Shown here one piece after another: positions 1 through 10,749 of a DNA stretch of 64,000 nucleotides; positions within the stretch are counted from its first letter, which is position 1, and the number at the start of each line of letters is the position of its first letter. The translations under genes and the position numbers were made by a program. The stretch covers positions 1-64,000 of the forward strand of contig NZ_QJRL01000008.1 in assembly GCF_003205205.1 (NCBI RefSeq), given 5' to 3'. This DNA is from Pseudomonas sp. LB-090624. Lineage in GTDB: Bacteria > Pseudomonadota > Gammaproteobacteria > Pseudomonadales > Pseudomonadaceae. The notes beneath the pieces are model-generated. The model had not been told where the DNA came from, ran no database searches, and saw only the letters and a program-made list of their open reading frames with translations.

Positions 1-822
1 CCCCAGCGCCACCCGCTGGCCGGCAGCCTGTGGGCGCAGCAACCGCAGCGTCTGGAGCAGTGGTTGCGGGGGCTGGAAGAGGATGATCGGCCGTTGCGCG
101 AGTGGCTGGCCAAGCTCGGCAGCCGGCGCCTGGGGCACTACTACGAACGCCTGTGGCAATTCGCCCTAGGCCAGGCGCCGGGCGTCGAGCTGCTGGCGGC
201 CAACCTGGCCATCCGCGATGGCGGGCATACCTTGGGTGAACTGGACGTGCTGCTGCGCGACGGTGACGGCGTGCACCATCTGGAACTGGCGATCAAGCTT
301 TACCTGGGCCCGGAAGGTGCCGGGCACGATCCCCATACCTGGCTGGGGCCAGGTTGCCATGACCGGCTGGGGACCAAGCTGGCGCACCTGGCGGGGCACC
401 AGTTGCCCATGTCGAAGGGGGCGCACAGCCGTCAAGTGCTGGTTCAGCTAGGCGTGGAACAGGTGCAGGCGCACATGTGGCTGGGTGGCTATCTGTTCTA
501 TCCATGGCCTGGGCATGCCGAGGCGCCCGACCGCGCCAACCCGCAGCATCTGCGTGGGCGCTGGCTGCGGCGGCGGGACTGGGTGATGGGTGAAGGCGAG
601 CGTTGGCAGCCGCTGCCGCGGCATGCCTGGCTGGCGCCAGCGCGGGTCGAGTCGGCTGAATGCTGGCAGGCGGAGCACTTCGCGGCTTGGCTGCATGTGC
701 TGGAGCAGCAGGCACCAGCACAGTTGCTGGTGCGACTGGAGCCTGATGCCGATGGTGCCTGGCAGGAAGCAGAGCGGGTGTTTCTGGTGGCTGATGACTG
801 GCCGTATCTGCCCGGTCACTGA
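1..822 (+). CDS. DUF1853 family protein, 5'-truncated by window edge
   Basis: The reading frame is open from base 1, so the N-terminus lies outside the window; the visible part is about 273 residues and ends at a TGA at 820-822. The pattern of HxLELAIKLYLG followed by WLGPGCHDRLGTKLAHL is typical of DUF1853 proteins of gammaproteobacteria. Their function is unknown to me, although the layout of conserved acidic and lysine residues (E, K, D) recalls PD-(D/E)XK nuclease-like folds, which is only a suggestion. No signal peptide or membrane segment is seen in the visible part. A strong hairpin follows the stop codon. It appears to be ordinary chromosomal backbone. Confidence 0.75.
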   Translation, partial: PQRHPLAGSLWAQQPQRLEQWLRGLEEDDRPLREWLAKLGSRRLGHYYERLWQFALGQAPGVELLAANLAIRDGGHTLGELDVLLRDGDGVHHLELAIKLYLGPEGAGHDPHTWLGPGCHDRLGTKLAHLAGHQLPMSKGAHSRQVLVQLGVEQVQAHMWLGGYLFYPWPGHAEAPDRANPQHLRGRWLRRRDWVMGEGERWQPLPRHAWLAPARVESAECWQAEHFAAWLHVLEQQAPAQLLVRLEPDADGAWQEAERVFLVADDWPYLPGH

Positions 823-833
823 TGTCGCCTGTT

Positions 834-869
834 CCGGCCCCTTGGCGGGCACGCCCGCGAAGGGGCCGG
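834..869. repeat. REP-like perfect hairpin after the DUF1853 gene
   Basis: A near-perfect palindrome pairs CCGGCCCCTT with AAGGGGCCGG, and inside it GCGGGC with GCCCGC around a two-base AC loop. The composition (GGCCCCTT/GCGGG) matches repetitive extragenic palindromes common between P. putida genes. It lies 12 bases after the stop codon and could also end transcription, although no T-run follows. Confidence 0.6.
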
Positions 870-983
870 GGCGGACAACACAATTTTCACAGACCCAGCG
901 CAAAGATCTGTTCCCGGTAGCCAGTAAAATGACACCTGAGCGCCAGCAAGAGCGCCATTCCGACCTGATGACGAGGACCGATC

Positions 984-1529
984 ATGGTTTCATCCACCCC
1001 CGCGAACCACTACGCGCGCCTGTCCATCGCCCTGCATTGGCTGATGCTGGTGCTGCTGGCCGCTGTCTACGCCCTTATCGAACTGCGTGGCCTGTTCCCC
1101 AAGGACAGCGTCGAACGCAACCTGATGAAGGACCTGCACTTCATGCTCGGGCTGAGCGTGTTCGTGCTGGTATGGTTGCGCCTGGCCGTGCGCCTGAGCC
1201 GCCCGACCCCGCCCATCGTGCCCAAGCCGCCAGCCTGGCAGACCGGCCTGGCGCACTTGATGCACCTGGCGCTGTACCTGCTGATGATCGGCATGCCGCT
1301 GGCCGGCTGGCTGATCCTCAGCGCTGCCGATAAACCGGTGCCGTTCTTCGGCCTGGAGCTGCCGCACCTGATCGGCCCGAACCCGGACCAGGCTAAATTC
1401 ATCAAGGGCTGGCATGAACGCATCGGCAGTTGGGGCTACTGGCTGATCGGCCTGCATGCACTGGCTGGGCTGTACCACCACTACGTGCAGCGCGACAACA
1501 CGCTGCTGCGCATGCTCCCCTACAAGTAA
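984..1529 (+). CDS. cytochrome b561
   Basis: A 181-residue integral membrane di-haem cytochrome of the bacterial b561 (CybB) family, expected to pass electrons between the quinone pool and periplasmic partners; in some cases such proteins use superoxide as donor. It shows four hydrophobic helices and the family histidines: H near residue 12 in ALHWLMLV, H in KDLHFMLG, H in LMHLALYLLM and the HALAGLYHH motif near the C-terminus. The length is normal for the family (about 175-185). The start ATG has a GAGGA ribosome-binding site six bases upstream (973-977). It converges on, and overlaps by 10 bp, the next gene on the opposite strand. No partner gene is adjacent. Confidence 0.85.
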   Translation: MVSSTPANHYARLSIALHWLMLVLLAAVYALIELRGLFPKDSVERNLMKDLHFMLGLSVFVLVWLRLAVRLSRPTPPIVPKPPAWQTGLAHLMHLALYLLMIGMPLAGWLILSAADKPVPFFGLELPHLIGPNPDQAKFIKGWHERIGSWGYWLIGLHALAGLYHHYVQRDNTLLRMLPYK

Positions 1530-2413
1530 CCGCGCCGGCCCTGCAGCCCCCCGGTATGCACGAAGATCAGGCGGCTACCGGGCGTGAACAGCCCCGCCGC
1601 CACCTGGTCACGCAGGGCCAGCAGGGCCTTGCCGGTGTAAAGGGCTTCGAGCGGCACGCCAGTGTGCCGCTCGCAGTCGGCAATGAACGCCAGCAGGTCA
1701 TCGTCGAACTTGCCAAAACCACCACGGCAAGCGTCGTGTAGCTGGTAGCCATGGGCGCCAGCCAGTGCCGTTACCGTCTCTGGCACACCGTGATCCCTGG
1801 GTACCGCCAATGCGCCATGCACAGCATGTGCACCTGCTTCGGCCAATACCAGGCCGGCCAGGCTAGTCCCGGTTCCGACGGCCAGCCACCAGGCGTCGTA
1901 GTCCGCCCAGCCCAATGCCGCGATTTGGGCGCGGGCCTGCTGCATGATCAGCGTGCAGCCCTGTGCACCGGCCAACCCGCCACCGCCCTCGGGAATACAA
2001 TGCCAACCAGGGTAGCGCGCCTGCCATGGTTCCCAGAAACCCAGCTCATTGCGGGCGCGGTAGCCGCTATAGCCCAGCCAGTGCAACTCCATACCCAGCG
2101 CCTGCAGGTCACGCACGGTGGGTGTGTCTTGGGCATGGCCGCGCAGCAGCCCGGCGGTGGCGAAACCGAAGCGCTTGCCGGCGGCGGCCAGGGCATGCAG
2201 GTGATTTGAGTGGTTGCCACCCAGGCTGATCAAGCCTGAGGCATTGCTGGCGCTGGCCTGCTGTAAGTGGTGGCGAAGCTTGAACCACTTGTTGCCACTG
2301 ATCAGCGGGTCGATCAGGTCCAGACGCAGGATGGCAGCCTGCACCTGGGCGTGTTGCAGCCAGGGCAAGCTGAGGGGTTGCAGGGGGGCTTGGGGGAGGT
2401 CGAATGCATGCAT
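1520..2413 (-). CDS. PLP-dependent ACC deaminase / D-cysteine desulfhydrase family protein
   Basis: A 297-residue fold-type II pyridoxal phosphate enzyme of the 1-aminocyclopropane-1-carboxylate deaminase/D-cysteine desulfhydrase group. The PLP lysine is in the segment ISGNKWFKLRHHL near residue 42, followed by the phosphate/substrate loop SLGGNHSNHLHALA near residue 65 and a glycine-rich VGTGTSLAGL near residue 175. True ACC deaminases are about 338 residues. This shorter form is usually annotated as a desulfhydrase or cysteate lyase-like enzyme, so D-cysteine or a related beta-substituted D-amino acid is the likelier substrate. It is monocistronic and converges with the cytochrome b561 gene. 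Confidence 0.75.
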   Translation of the reverse strand: MHAFDLPQAPLQPLSLPWLQHAQVQAAILRLDLIDPLISGNKWFKLRHHLQQASASNASGLISLGGNHSNHLHALAAAGKRFGFATAGLLRGHAQDTPTVRDLQALGMELHWLGYSGYRARNELGFWEPWQARYPGWHCIPEGGGGLAGAQGCTLIMQQARAQIAALGWADYDAWWLAVGTGTSLAGLVLAEAGAHAVHGALAVPRDHGVPETVTALAGAHGYQLHDACRGGFGKFDDDLLAFIADCERHTGVPLEALYTGKALLALRDQVAAGLFTPGSRLIFVHTGGLQGRRGYL

Positions 2414-2506
2414 GGACCGCAGTTTACAAGGAAACCCCGAGGGCCCAGTGCACTACTTGTAAGCGCTGGTTTGCCGGTGATGGGCCGCGCAGCGGCCCCG
2501 GCAGTC

Positions 2507-4615
<2,109 letters not shown>

Positions 4616-4649
4616 TCAGCGACATTAAACAGCCGTTTGAAAGGGCTCA

Positions 4650-4699
4650 ATGATCGAAACTGACAAGTTATTGATCCTGACAAACAGCGGGACTACCCT
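4650..4699 (+). promoter_or_regulatory. possible promoter and direct repeat before the C-N hydrolase-like gene
   Basis: The divergent gap between fadH and the next gene has an imperfect direct repeat, TGATCGAAACTGACAA (from 4651) and TGATCCTGACAA (from 4672). A possible sigma-70 promoter, TTGATC (4671-4676), 17 bases, TACCCT (4694-4699), overlaps the second copy. An AraC-type activator, encoded two genes on, often binds such direct repeats, but that link is only inferred. Confidence 0.3.
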
Positions 4700-4736
4700 A
4701 GGGAATCCCTCGACACCTAAGGCGCTGTCCTGCTTC

Positions 4737-5855
4737 ATGCGAAAACTCTTGGCAAGCGCGTTGGCGCTGGTGATGATCGCCGCCTTGTGCGGCTACGGCT
4801 TCTGGACCCAACAGCGCCCGGAAGGCCACTACCTGTCCGACCTGCGCATCGAACTGGCACTGAACCATGGCGTGCCAGGCGAACACGGCAACCTGCTGGG
4901 CGTCGAGCCGCTGCTGTACCCGGGGGACTACCAGAACCTGCAGCGCCTGCACCGCAAGCTCGCCGCTTACCTCGAACAGGCCCGCGCACAAGGCCTGATA
5001 AGCCCGCGCACGGTAGTGGTGCTGCCGGAGCACATCGGCACCTGGCTGTGGGCGCGCGGTGAGAAAAACGAACTGTATCAGGTGACCCAGAGCCGCGAGG
5101 CCCTGCAATGGCTGGAGCTGAGCAACCCGATGCGCTACGGCCTGGCCATACTCGGCGCCGACGGCGATGACTGGCGCACCGATGCGCACCTGCGCATGAA
5201 GGCCGAGCAAATGGCCGCAGACTATCAGCAGTTGTTCGGCGGCCTGGCCAAGGAATTTGGCGTCACCTTGGTGGCCGGTTCGATCGTGCTACCGGAACCC
5301 TACGTGAAACAAGGCGTACTGCATGCCGGGCGGGGCCCGCTGTTCAACAGCAGCGTAGTGTTTGCCGGCGACGGTTCAATGCTGGGCCAGCCGCAACGCC
5401 AGCAGTACCCCGACAGCGAGATGCGCCGCTATGTGCACAATGGCCGCCAGCATCCGCTGCAGGTCGTGCAAACCCCAGTCGGGCGCCTGGGCGTGCTGGT
5501 AGGCAGTGACAGCTGGTACCCGGAAAACCACCAGCAACTGGCACAACAGTCGGTAGACCTGATCGCCAACCCGGTGTTTCTCAGCGGCAAGGGCAGCTGG
5601 CAGGCGCCATGGCGCGGTAATCGCCACCAGCACGCCAGCGCCGGGCTGGCCGTGCAACGTGGCGAAGTCAGCGAGCAGGACGCCTGGCATCGCCTGACCG
5701 AAGCGGCCGGCGCCAATGCCAGCAGCATCAGTGTGTTCATGCGCGGGCAGTTCTGGGAACAGGGCAGCGATGGCCAGGGCTTCGCCCGCCAGTCGGGTGA
5801 ATTGCTGGCCGGAACGCCCAGCCCTGGCGCCCGCTTGCTGAATCTGTGGCTATAG
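4737..5855 (+). CDS. carbon-nitrogen hydrolase (nitrilase) fold protein lacking the catalytic cysteine
   Basis: 372 residues. An N-terminal hydrophobic segment (about 3-23) predicts a signal anchor, so the domain would lie in the periplasm. The rest resembles the nitrilase/apolipoprotein N-acyltransferase fold. The first catalytic glutamate is visible in VVLPEHIG (E98). The usual nucleophile block, a Cys two residues before Asp, reads LVGSDSWYPE (252-263), with Gly at the Cys position, and the catalytic lysine region reads QPQRQQYPDSE with no Lys. It is therefore probably not a normal amidase or nitrilase. The start at 4737 was preferred over the ATG at 4650 because it begins the signal-like sequence. 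The AraC gene begins four bases after its stop, suggesting an operon. Confidence 0.65.
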   Translation: MRKLLASALALVMIAALCGYGFWTQQRPEGHYLSDLRIELALNHGVPGEHGNLLGVEPLLYPGDYQNLQRLHRKLAAYLEQARAQGLISPRTVVVLPEHIGTWLWARGEKNELYQVTQSREALQWLELSNPMRYGLAILGADGDDWRTDAHLRMKAEQMAADYQQLFGGLAKEFGVTLVAGSIVLPEPYVKQGVLHAGRGPLFNSSVVFAGDGSMLGQPQRQQYPDSEMRRYVHNGRQHPLQVVQTPVGRLGVLVGSDSWYPENHQQLAQQSVDLIANPVFLSGKGSWQAPWRGNRHQHASAGLAVQRGEVSEQDAWHRLTEAAGANASSISVFMRGQFWEQGSDGQGFARQSGELLAGTPSPGARLLNLWL

Positions 5856-5859
5856 GCTC

Positions 5860-6900
5860 ATGGCCCGTACCCGCGTGCGGCTTGGCGAGCTTTCGGTAGG
5901 CTTCGTTCAGCCGCTGACCGAGGCCTTGCTTGGGCTGGGCCACGACCCCGAGCCACTGCTGCACCGCTATGGCCTGGACGCGGCGCGGCTGAGTGAAGCC
6001 GGTGCACGCCTGTCGATCCCCCGCTACATGCACCTGGGGCACGCGGCAATCGAGCTGAGTAATGAGCCAGCGCTGGGCCTGCACATGGGGCGCCTGAGCC
6101 GCCTGGCGCTTGCTGGCCTGGCCGGGGTCACCGCGGCCCAGGCCCCCACCTTGGGTGAGGCGGCGCGCACTCTGCTGCGCTTCGAGCCGCTTTACGCGGC
6201 CAACTACCGTGGCCGTTCCCGCTTTGTGGAAGATGCCCAGGGCGCCTGGCTGCGCTTCTACTCCATCAGCCCGTATAACGACTACAACCGCTTTGTGGTC
6301 GACTCACTGCTGGCCGGCTGGCTGGCCCAACTGACGGACCTTGCCGGCACCCCAGTGCAGGCCGAACGCCTGGACATCGAATTTGCCGCGCCAGCCTATG
6401 CCGCGAAGTACCAGCCGCTGTGCAGTACACCCGTGCAGTTCGCCGCCGAAAGCAACCAGCTACGCTTGAGCCGCGCCACCTTGCAACTGGCCAACCCAGC
6501 GCATTGCCCGAGCACCTGGCAGCACCTGTTGCAGCTGTGCGAGGCAGAGATGCTGCAACGCACAAGGGTCCGCAGCCTGGGTGAGCGCATCACCCACCTG
6601 CTGGGACCCCTGCTCAATGGCGGCCGCGAACCGGACCTGGAAGAAGTGGCACTGCAACTGCAACTGCCCACCTGGACCTTGCGCCGTAAGCTGGCCGAGG
6701 AAGGCACGCGCTTTCGGGATTTGCTCAATGAAACACGGCGCGACCTGGCCGAGACCTATATCCGCGATACGGAGCTGGCGTTCGGCGAGATTGCCTTTCT
6801 GTTGGGTTTCGCTTCGGCAGAGGCCTTCCAGCGCGCATTCAAGCGCTGGACGGGCCTTACACCGGGGGAGTTCCGCCGCAGCCAGCGACGCGCAGGTTAA
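5860..6900 (+). CDS. AraC family transcriptional regulator
   Basis: A 346-residue regulator with the arrangement of the OruR/AraC subgroup: an N-terminal ligand-sensing domain (about 1-230, Arabinose_bd type) and a C-terminal double helix-turn-helix (about 240-340). The second HTH shows the signature ELAFGEIAFLLGFASAEAF followed by FKRWTGLTPGEFR, the classical AraC/XylS C-terminal motif. Its ATG lies just after the hydrolase-like gene, so the two are probably co-transcribed and it may control that unit. Its stop codon overlaps the end of a tiny ORF on the other strand. The ligand is unknown. Confidence 0.85.
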   Translation: MARTRVRLGELSVGFVQPLTEALLGLGHDPEPLLHRYGLDAARLSEAGARLSIPRYMHLGHAAIELSNEPALGLHMGRLSRLALAGLAGVTAAQAPTLGEAARTLLRFEPLYAANYRGRSRFVEDAQGAWLRFYSISPYNDYNRFVVDSLLAGWLAQLTDLAGTPVQAERLDIEFAAPAYAAKYQPLCSTPVQFAAESNQLRLSRATLQLANPAHCPSTWQHLLQLCEAEMLQRTRVRSLGERITHLLGPLLNGGREPDLEEVALQLQLPTWTLRRKLAEEGTRFRDLLNETRRDLAETYIRDTELAFGEIAFLLGFASAEAFQRAFKRWTGLTPGEFRRSQRRAG

Positions 6901-6983
6901 AGCTCGGTGGCGTCGTCAGCCGGTTCCGGGGTGTCCAGTTCGTAAGCCTGGGTTTCGAGTAGTTCTTCCTGGTATTCATCCAT
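6897..6983 (-). CDS. small acidic 28-residue ORF
   Basis: A short open frame encodes a very acidic peptide beginning MDEYQEELLETQAYEL and ending in DDATEL. It ends tail-to-tail with the AraC gene, sharing bases 6897-6900. The ATG at 6983 is preceded by GAGGACGCAGGGCT, a usable but not ideal ribosome-binding site. No domain is recognised. The codon pattern (GAA/GAC rich with G or C in third positions) fits a real Pseudomonas gene, but a peptide this short could be chance. It marks the last element of the left conserved block. Confidence 0.45.
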   Translation of the reverse strand: MDEYQEELLETQAYELDTPEPADDATEL

Positions 6984-7227
6984 AGCCCTGCGTCCTCTTT
7001 ACTCATTTTGTCTTCGTAGGTGTCGCCTTCAAGCTAAGCAGGTGGCATGAAGGAATGATGACAAGCTTATGATCTGGTACGTAGCAACCGTTAGATCTCT
7101 GCGCTCTATGCATACTAGGACAAAATTTTCATATGCAGGTTCTGCCTAATTTCTCCCTTAGCGGATCGACATGGGCATTCAAGATAGGTAAGCGGTTTCT
7201 CGGCTGCGCCATGCGTTCCGGCAACGC

Positions 7228-7953
7228 TCAGCGGGGAGCACTGACGTCTGTCTGTCCGCTAGCAAGCAACGCGCCGCGGACGAAGCCCTCGGCAAGACGG
7301 CGCTCGACAAAATTGCGCACATAGGCGGCGCCTGCTTCACGTTCGCGAGGTACGGCCATCGCTTGCCGAATCGACGTGAATGCACCGTCAAGCACGCGAT
7401 AGCGTTGATCACTGGCGGCGACCCTTTCCAGCGGCTGACGTACGCCTGCAGCAGCATCCAGATCGCTCTCAATAAAGAGGTCCACTGCGCCGGCAGAAGT
7501 CTCAGCACGGACCAGCTCGGCATGTTGCAGCGTGCGCGTGAGATACAGGTCATAGGCTGCACCTTTACCCACAGCCAGGCGAAGGCCAGGCCGGTCCAGC
7601 TCGTCAACGTGCTGGAACGGTGCTTCTCGCTTGACCAGATAGGTACCCTCGATCAGCACATAGGGCTCACTGAACGCGATTTGCGCCTCACGCACGGGTT
7701 CGATGGCCAGAAACGCCAAGTTCCAAGCCCCTTCTTCCAGTGCAGCAAAGACTTTTCCCGCAGCATCGAAAGTGCGCATGTGCAAGGTGACACCCAGCTC
7801 TTCGGCCAAAGCCTTGGCCAGGGCTACGGATACACCCTGCGGCTCGCCCGTCGAGCCAAGCTGGGCCAACACCGGGTTGCCGAGGTTGATCGCGACGCGC
7901 AGGGTGCCGTCGGGGGCCAGATCTTTGAGGACGCTGGTGGCGATAGTGTTCAT
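7228..7953 (-). CDS. solute-binding protein family 3 domain protein without signal peptide
   Basis: 241 residues covering a complete two-lobe family-3 binding domain (PBPb type): GTLRVAINLGNPV near residue 16, the EPVREAQIAFSEPYV hinge-region motif near residue 85 and a second lobe ending in VRNFVERRLAEGF. These proteins normally bind amino acids or small organic acids in the periplasm for ABC importers. Here the ATG at 7953 has AGGAGA six bases upstream and the protein starts directly with the domain, with no Sec, Tat or lipoprotein signal. No ABC permease or ATPase gene is nearby. A cytoplasmic binding or enzyme role (for example cyclohexadienyl dehydratase-like) is possible. It is the last gene of a minus-strand run that includes the OprD, MFS, lactonase and aconitase genes. 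Confidence 0.7.
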   Translation of the reverse strand: MNTIATSVLKDLAPDGTLRVAINLGNPVLAQLGSTGEPQGVSVALAKALAEELGVTLHMRTFDAAGKVFAALEEGAWNLAFLAIEPVREAQIAFSEPYVLIEGTYLVKREAPFQHVDELDRPGLRLAVGKGAAYDLYLTRTLQHAELVRAETSAGAVDLFIESDLDAAAGVRQPLERVAASDQRYRVLDGAFTSIRQAMAVPREREAGAAYVRNFVERRLAEGFVRGALLASGQTDVSAPR

Positions 7954-8008
7954 GCAGGTCTCCTATAGAAGTCGTGTGATACTTTTCCCAGCCATGTCGG
8001 CAAAAACG

Positions 8009-9262
8009 TCACCAAATCGGCAAGGTATACGAAACGATCAGACGGTTTTCATCTGCGCCACGGGCGAAATTGGAACGATAGGCTGCGTTGCGCCAGCGCA
8101 CACCGACATTCTTCAGCGCGCCGGACTGGAACACATAGGCGATATCGGTGTTGCGCTCCCACTCGCGACCTTCATCGCCACGCGTAGCGGCATCGGCTTG
8201 ATCCCCCTTGACGTAGCGTGTCATGAAGGTCAACCCCGGGATGCCAACGGCGGCGAAGTTGTAATCGTAACGCAGCTGCCACGAGCGCTCGCCGGGCTCG
8301 GCGAAATCATTGATCTGAATGTAGTTAGCCAGGTAGGGATCGGTGCCGTCGAGGAATGGCATTGAGGTATCGCCGTTCATTTTTTGCAGGCCCAAGCCCA
8401 GCGCATGGCCGCCCAGGCTGTAGGTGAACAGACCGCTGAGCGCGCCGCTGTCGATCGCACCGCCGCGAGCATTGCCGGCGTCATCGCTGAGCATGTAGCG
8501 CAGGTCGCTCTTGAGCTTGCCCGGGCCAATGTTCCACGTATGGCCGATGCCGAAAAAGTTCTGACGGTACACATCCTCAAGTTCGGCGTATTGGTAGCTT
8601 AGGGTCAGCGCCTTGCTCACCGCGTAGTCGGCGCCGCCGACCCAGTATTCGTCGCCTTCGACAGCACCGGCAAAGCGGCGATTCTTGTTGTTCAGGCTGA
8701 TCTTCTGGGCGTCGCTCGAGTCGCGATCGGTCACCCGGTCCAAGCGTGCACCGGTCACGGTCAGGCCAGCGATCTCGTTGCTTGTGAGCAACCCGCCCTC
8801 GAAGGTCTGTGGCAAGATACGGCCAGTGTTGGCTTGCACTGTCGGCAACTTGGGAATCAGGGTGCCGTATTTGAGTTCGGTTTCGGACATCTTGACCTTG
8901 GCCGTCAGGCCGAGGCGGGTGAACTCATTGGCGGCGCGGCCGTTGTCATGCACCGGCAGCAAACCGGAGCCTGCACGGTCGGGGCTCGAGTCAAGCTTGA
9001 TACCTAGCATGCCCAGAGCATCAAGGCCAAAGCCTACGGTGCCTGGGGTATAGCCTGAGCGGAAGTCGAGCAGAAAGCCCTGCGCCCATTCCTCCCGCTT
9101 GGACTGGCCAGTGCCGTCCCGAAAATCACGGTTGAAGTAATAGTTGGACATCTGCAGGTTGAGCTTGCTGTCCTCGACAAAGCCCCCTGCGTCAGCAGTA
9201 CCGGCGAGCACGCAAGGTGACAGGGTAATCAGAGTGCGCAGGATGTTCTTGTTGTTGTGCAT
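8009..9262 (-). CDS. OprD family outer-membrane porin
   Basis: A 417-residue substrate-specific porin of the OprD/OccD-OccK family, which lets small carboxylates or amino acids cross the outer membrane of pseudomonads. A signal peptide is visible at the start of the MHNNKN reading, with cleavage near TADA-GG, followed by the family N-terminus FVEDSKLNLQMSNYYFNRDF. Alternating amphipathic strands continue to a C-terminal PIW. The ATG at 9262 was chosen over an upstream in-frame ATG at 9376 because only this one begins with a signal peptide; the longer reading would overlap the MFS gene. Its place between the MFS carrier and binding-protein genes suggests uptake of the same carboxylated compound. 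Confidence 0.88.
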   Translation of the reverse strand: MHNNKNILRTLITLSPCVLAGTADAGGFVEDSKLNLQMSNYYFNRDFRDGTGQSKREEWAQGFLLDFRSGYTPGTVGFGLDALGMLGIKLDSSPDRAGSGLLPVHDNGRAANEFTRLGLTAKVKMSETELKYGTLIPKLPTVQANTGRILPQTFEGGLLTSNEIAGLTVTGARLDRVTDRDSSDAQKISLNNKNRRFAGAVEGDEYWVGGADYAVSKALTLSYQYAELEDVYRQNFFGIGHTWNIGPGKLKSDLRYMLSDDAGNARGGAIDSGALSGLFTYSLGGHALGLGLQKMNGDTSMPFLDGTDPYLANYIQINDFAEPGERSWQLRYDYNFAAVGIPGLTFMTRYVKGDQADAATRGDEGREWERNTDIAYVFQSGALKNVGVRWRNAAYRSNFARGADENRLIVSYTLPIW

Positions 9263-9372
9263 CTGGCGGTTCCGTTTGGTTAACACAGGAATGCCCGGCC
9301 TGGACGCTCGGTCCGGGCTTGGAGAAGTGCAAAGGAGTCCAGCGGATGGGGGCCGCGTGGCAGCCCCGACGA

Positions 9373-10689
9373 TCAATGTGCAGAAGCTGCCATCGGTTGA
9401 TCCGGCTCTTTGTTATTGACCCGCATCAGCGCTGTCATCAGGAACGCGATGAGCAGCAGCGCACTGAGGAACAGCAGGCCTGTGGCCGCGCTCTGGCTGT
9501 TACCCTTGACTACGCCAATCATCGACGGACCCACAAAACCACCGAGGTTGCCGATCGAGTTGATCACCGCAATGGATACCGCAGCGGTGGCGCGGTCGAG
9601 GAACAGCGTCGGCAGCGCCCAGAACGGCGACTTGAAGCTGTACAACCCAGACAGCGCAACACAGATCATCGCCATCGAAGCAATCGGGCTGGCCAGCGTG
9701 CCGGCGCCGACCAGGCCCAGTGCAGCGATTGCAAGGGGGATGGCCGAGTGCATCTTGCGCTCGTTGCGCCGATCAGAACTGCGCGACCAGATAATCATCG
9801 CCGCGGTTGCAACGATATACGGCAGCATCGCGATCAGGCCGATCTGGGTATGGGTCAGGTCGCTGGAGAAGCCCTTGATGATCTGTGGCATCCAGTAACC
9901 GACGCCCAGGCTACCGCACTGATAAACGAAGTAAATGAACGCGAGGTACAGCACCTTTTTGTTGACCATGGTCTTGAACACACCCAGGCGCTTGACGTTC
10001 TTGCGGCTCTGGCGGTCGCGTTCGAGCTCGGCCAGCAGCCACTCCTTTTCCTGCGAGGTCAGCCATTTGGCCTGCTCGGGTTTGTCGGTCAGGAAGAAGA
10101 AGCAGGCAATGCCCAGGAACACGGCAGGCACGCCTTCGAGGAACAGCATCCAGCGCCAGCCGCTCCAGTCGAGCCACTTGATGTTGTCCATGATCCAGGT
10201 CGAAAGCGGTGCGCCGATGGTGTAGCTCACCGGAATCGCCGCGGTGAATAGCGCCACCGTGGTGGCCAGCTCACGCGAGCGGAACCAATAGGTGAGGTAG
10301 ACGATCACGCCCGGAAAGAAGCCCGCCTCGGCTACGCCGAGGAAGAACCGCAGTACATAGAGCTGGTTGGCCGTCTGGGCAAACGCCGTGGCTGCGGCGA
10401 TGACGCCCCAGGTCACCAGAATGCGAGCAATCCACACCCGCGCACCGAACTTGTTGAGCATAACGTTGCTGGGCACTTCGAACAGGAAGTAACCGATGAA
10501 GAAGATTCCGGAAATGAAACCGAAGGCTTCGCTGGTCAACGCCAGCTCCTTGTTCATCTCTAGCGCGGCATAGCCGATGTTGGCGCGGTCAAGATAGGAC
10601 ACGATGTACAGCAGGAACATGAACGGGATGATGCGCAAGGTCACCTTGCGGACAATCGCCTGCTCGTCGACAGTATTGTTGTTGTTCAT
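9373..10689 (-). CDS. MFS transporter, anion:cation symporter (ACS) type
   Basis: 438 residues with about 12 hydrophobic helices. The motif SYLDRANIGYAALEM in the first helix region (about 31-45) is the hallmark of the ACS family, whose members import hexuronates, glucarate, galactonate, tartrate, phthalate and similar organic anions in symport with protons. The charged loop around WFRSRELATTVALFTAA is also typical. It sits between the lactonase and OprD genes in a minus-strand run, so it probably brings the porin's substrate, or its ring-opened acid, through the inner membrane. The exact substrate cannot be assigned. The ATG has AGGT upstream, a weak ribosome-binding site. Confidence 0.85.
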   Translation of the reverse strand: MNNNNTVDEQAIVRKVTLRIIPFMFLLYIVSYLDRANIGYAALEMNKELALTSEAFGFISGIFFIGYFLFEVPSNVMLNKFGARVWIARILVTWGVIAAATAFAQTANQLYVLRFFLGVAEAGFFPGVIVYLTYWFRSRELATTVALFTAAIPVSYTIGAPLSTWIMDNIKWLDWSGWRWMLFLEGVPAVFLGIACFFFLTDKPEQAKWLTSQEKEWLLAELERDRQSRKNVKRLGVFKTMVNKKVLYLAFIYFVYQCGSLGVGYWMPQIIKGFSSDLTHTQIGLIAMLPYIVATAAMIIWSRSSDRRNERKMHSAIPLAIAALGLVGAGTLASPIASMAMICVALSGLYSFKSPFWALPTLFLDRATAAVSIAVINSIGNLGGFVGPSMIGVVKGNSQSAATGLLFLSALLLIAFLMTALMRVNNKEPDQPMAASAH

Positions 10690-10749
10690 AAGGACCTCAT
10701 CTGGAACGGACCGTAGCCCGTCCCTTAATTGTTATCGTTGTAACGGGTA

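Noticed and set aside
6984..7227. Small plus-strand frame (from 7133) at the left edge of the accessory region
   Set aside because: It overlaps the end of the binding-protein gene in antisense and has no ribosome-binding site; the rest of this gap holds nothing recognisable.
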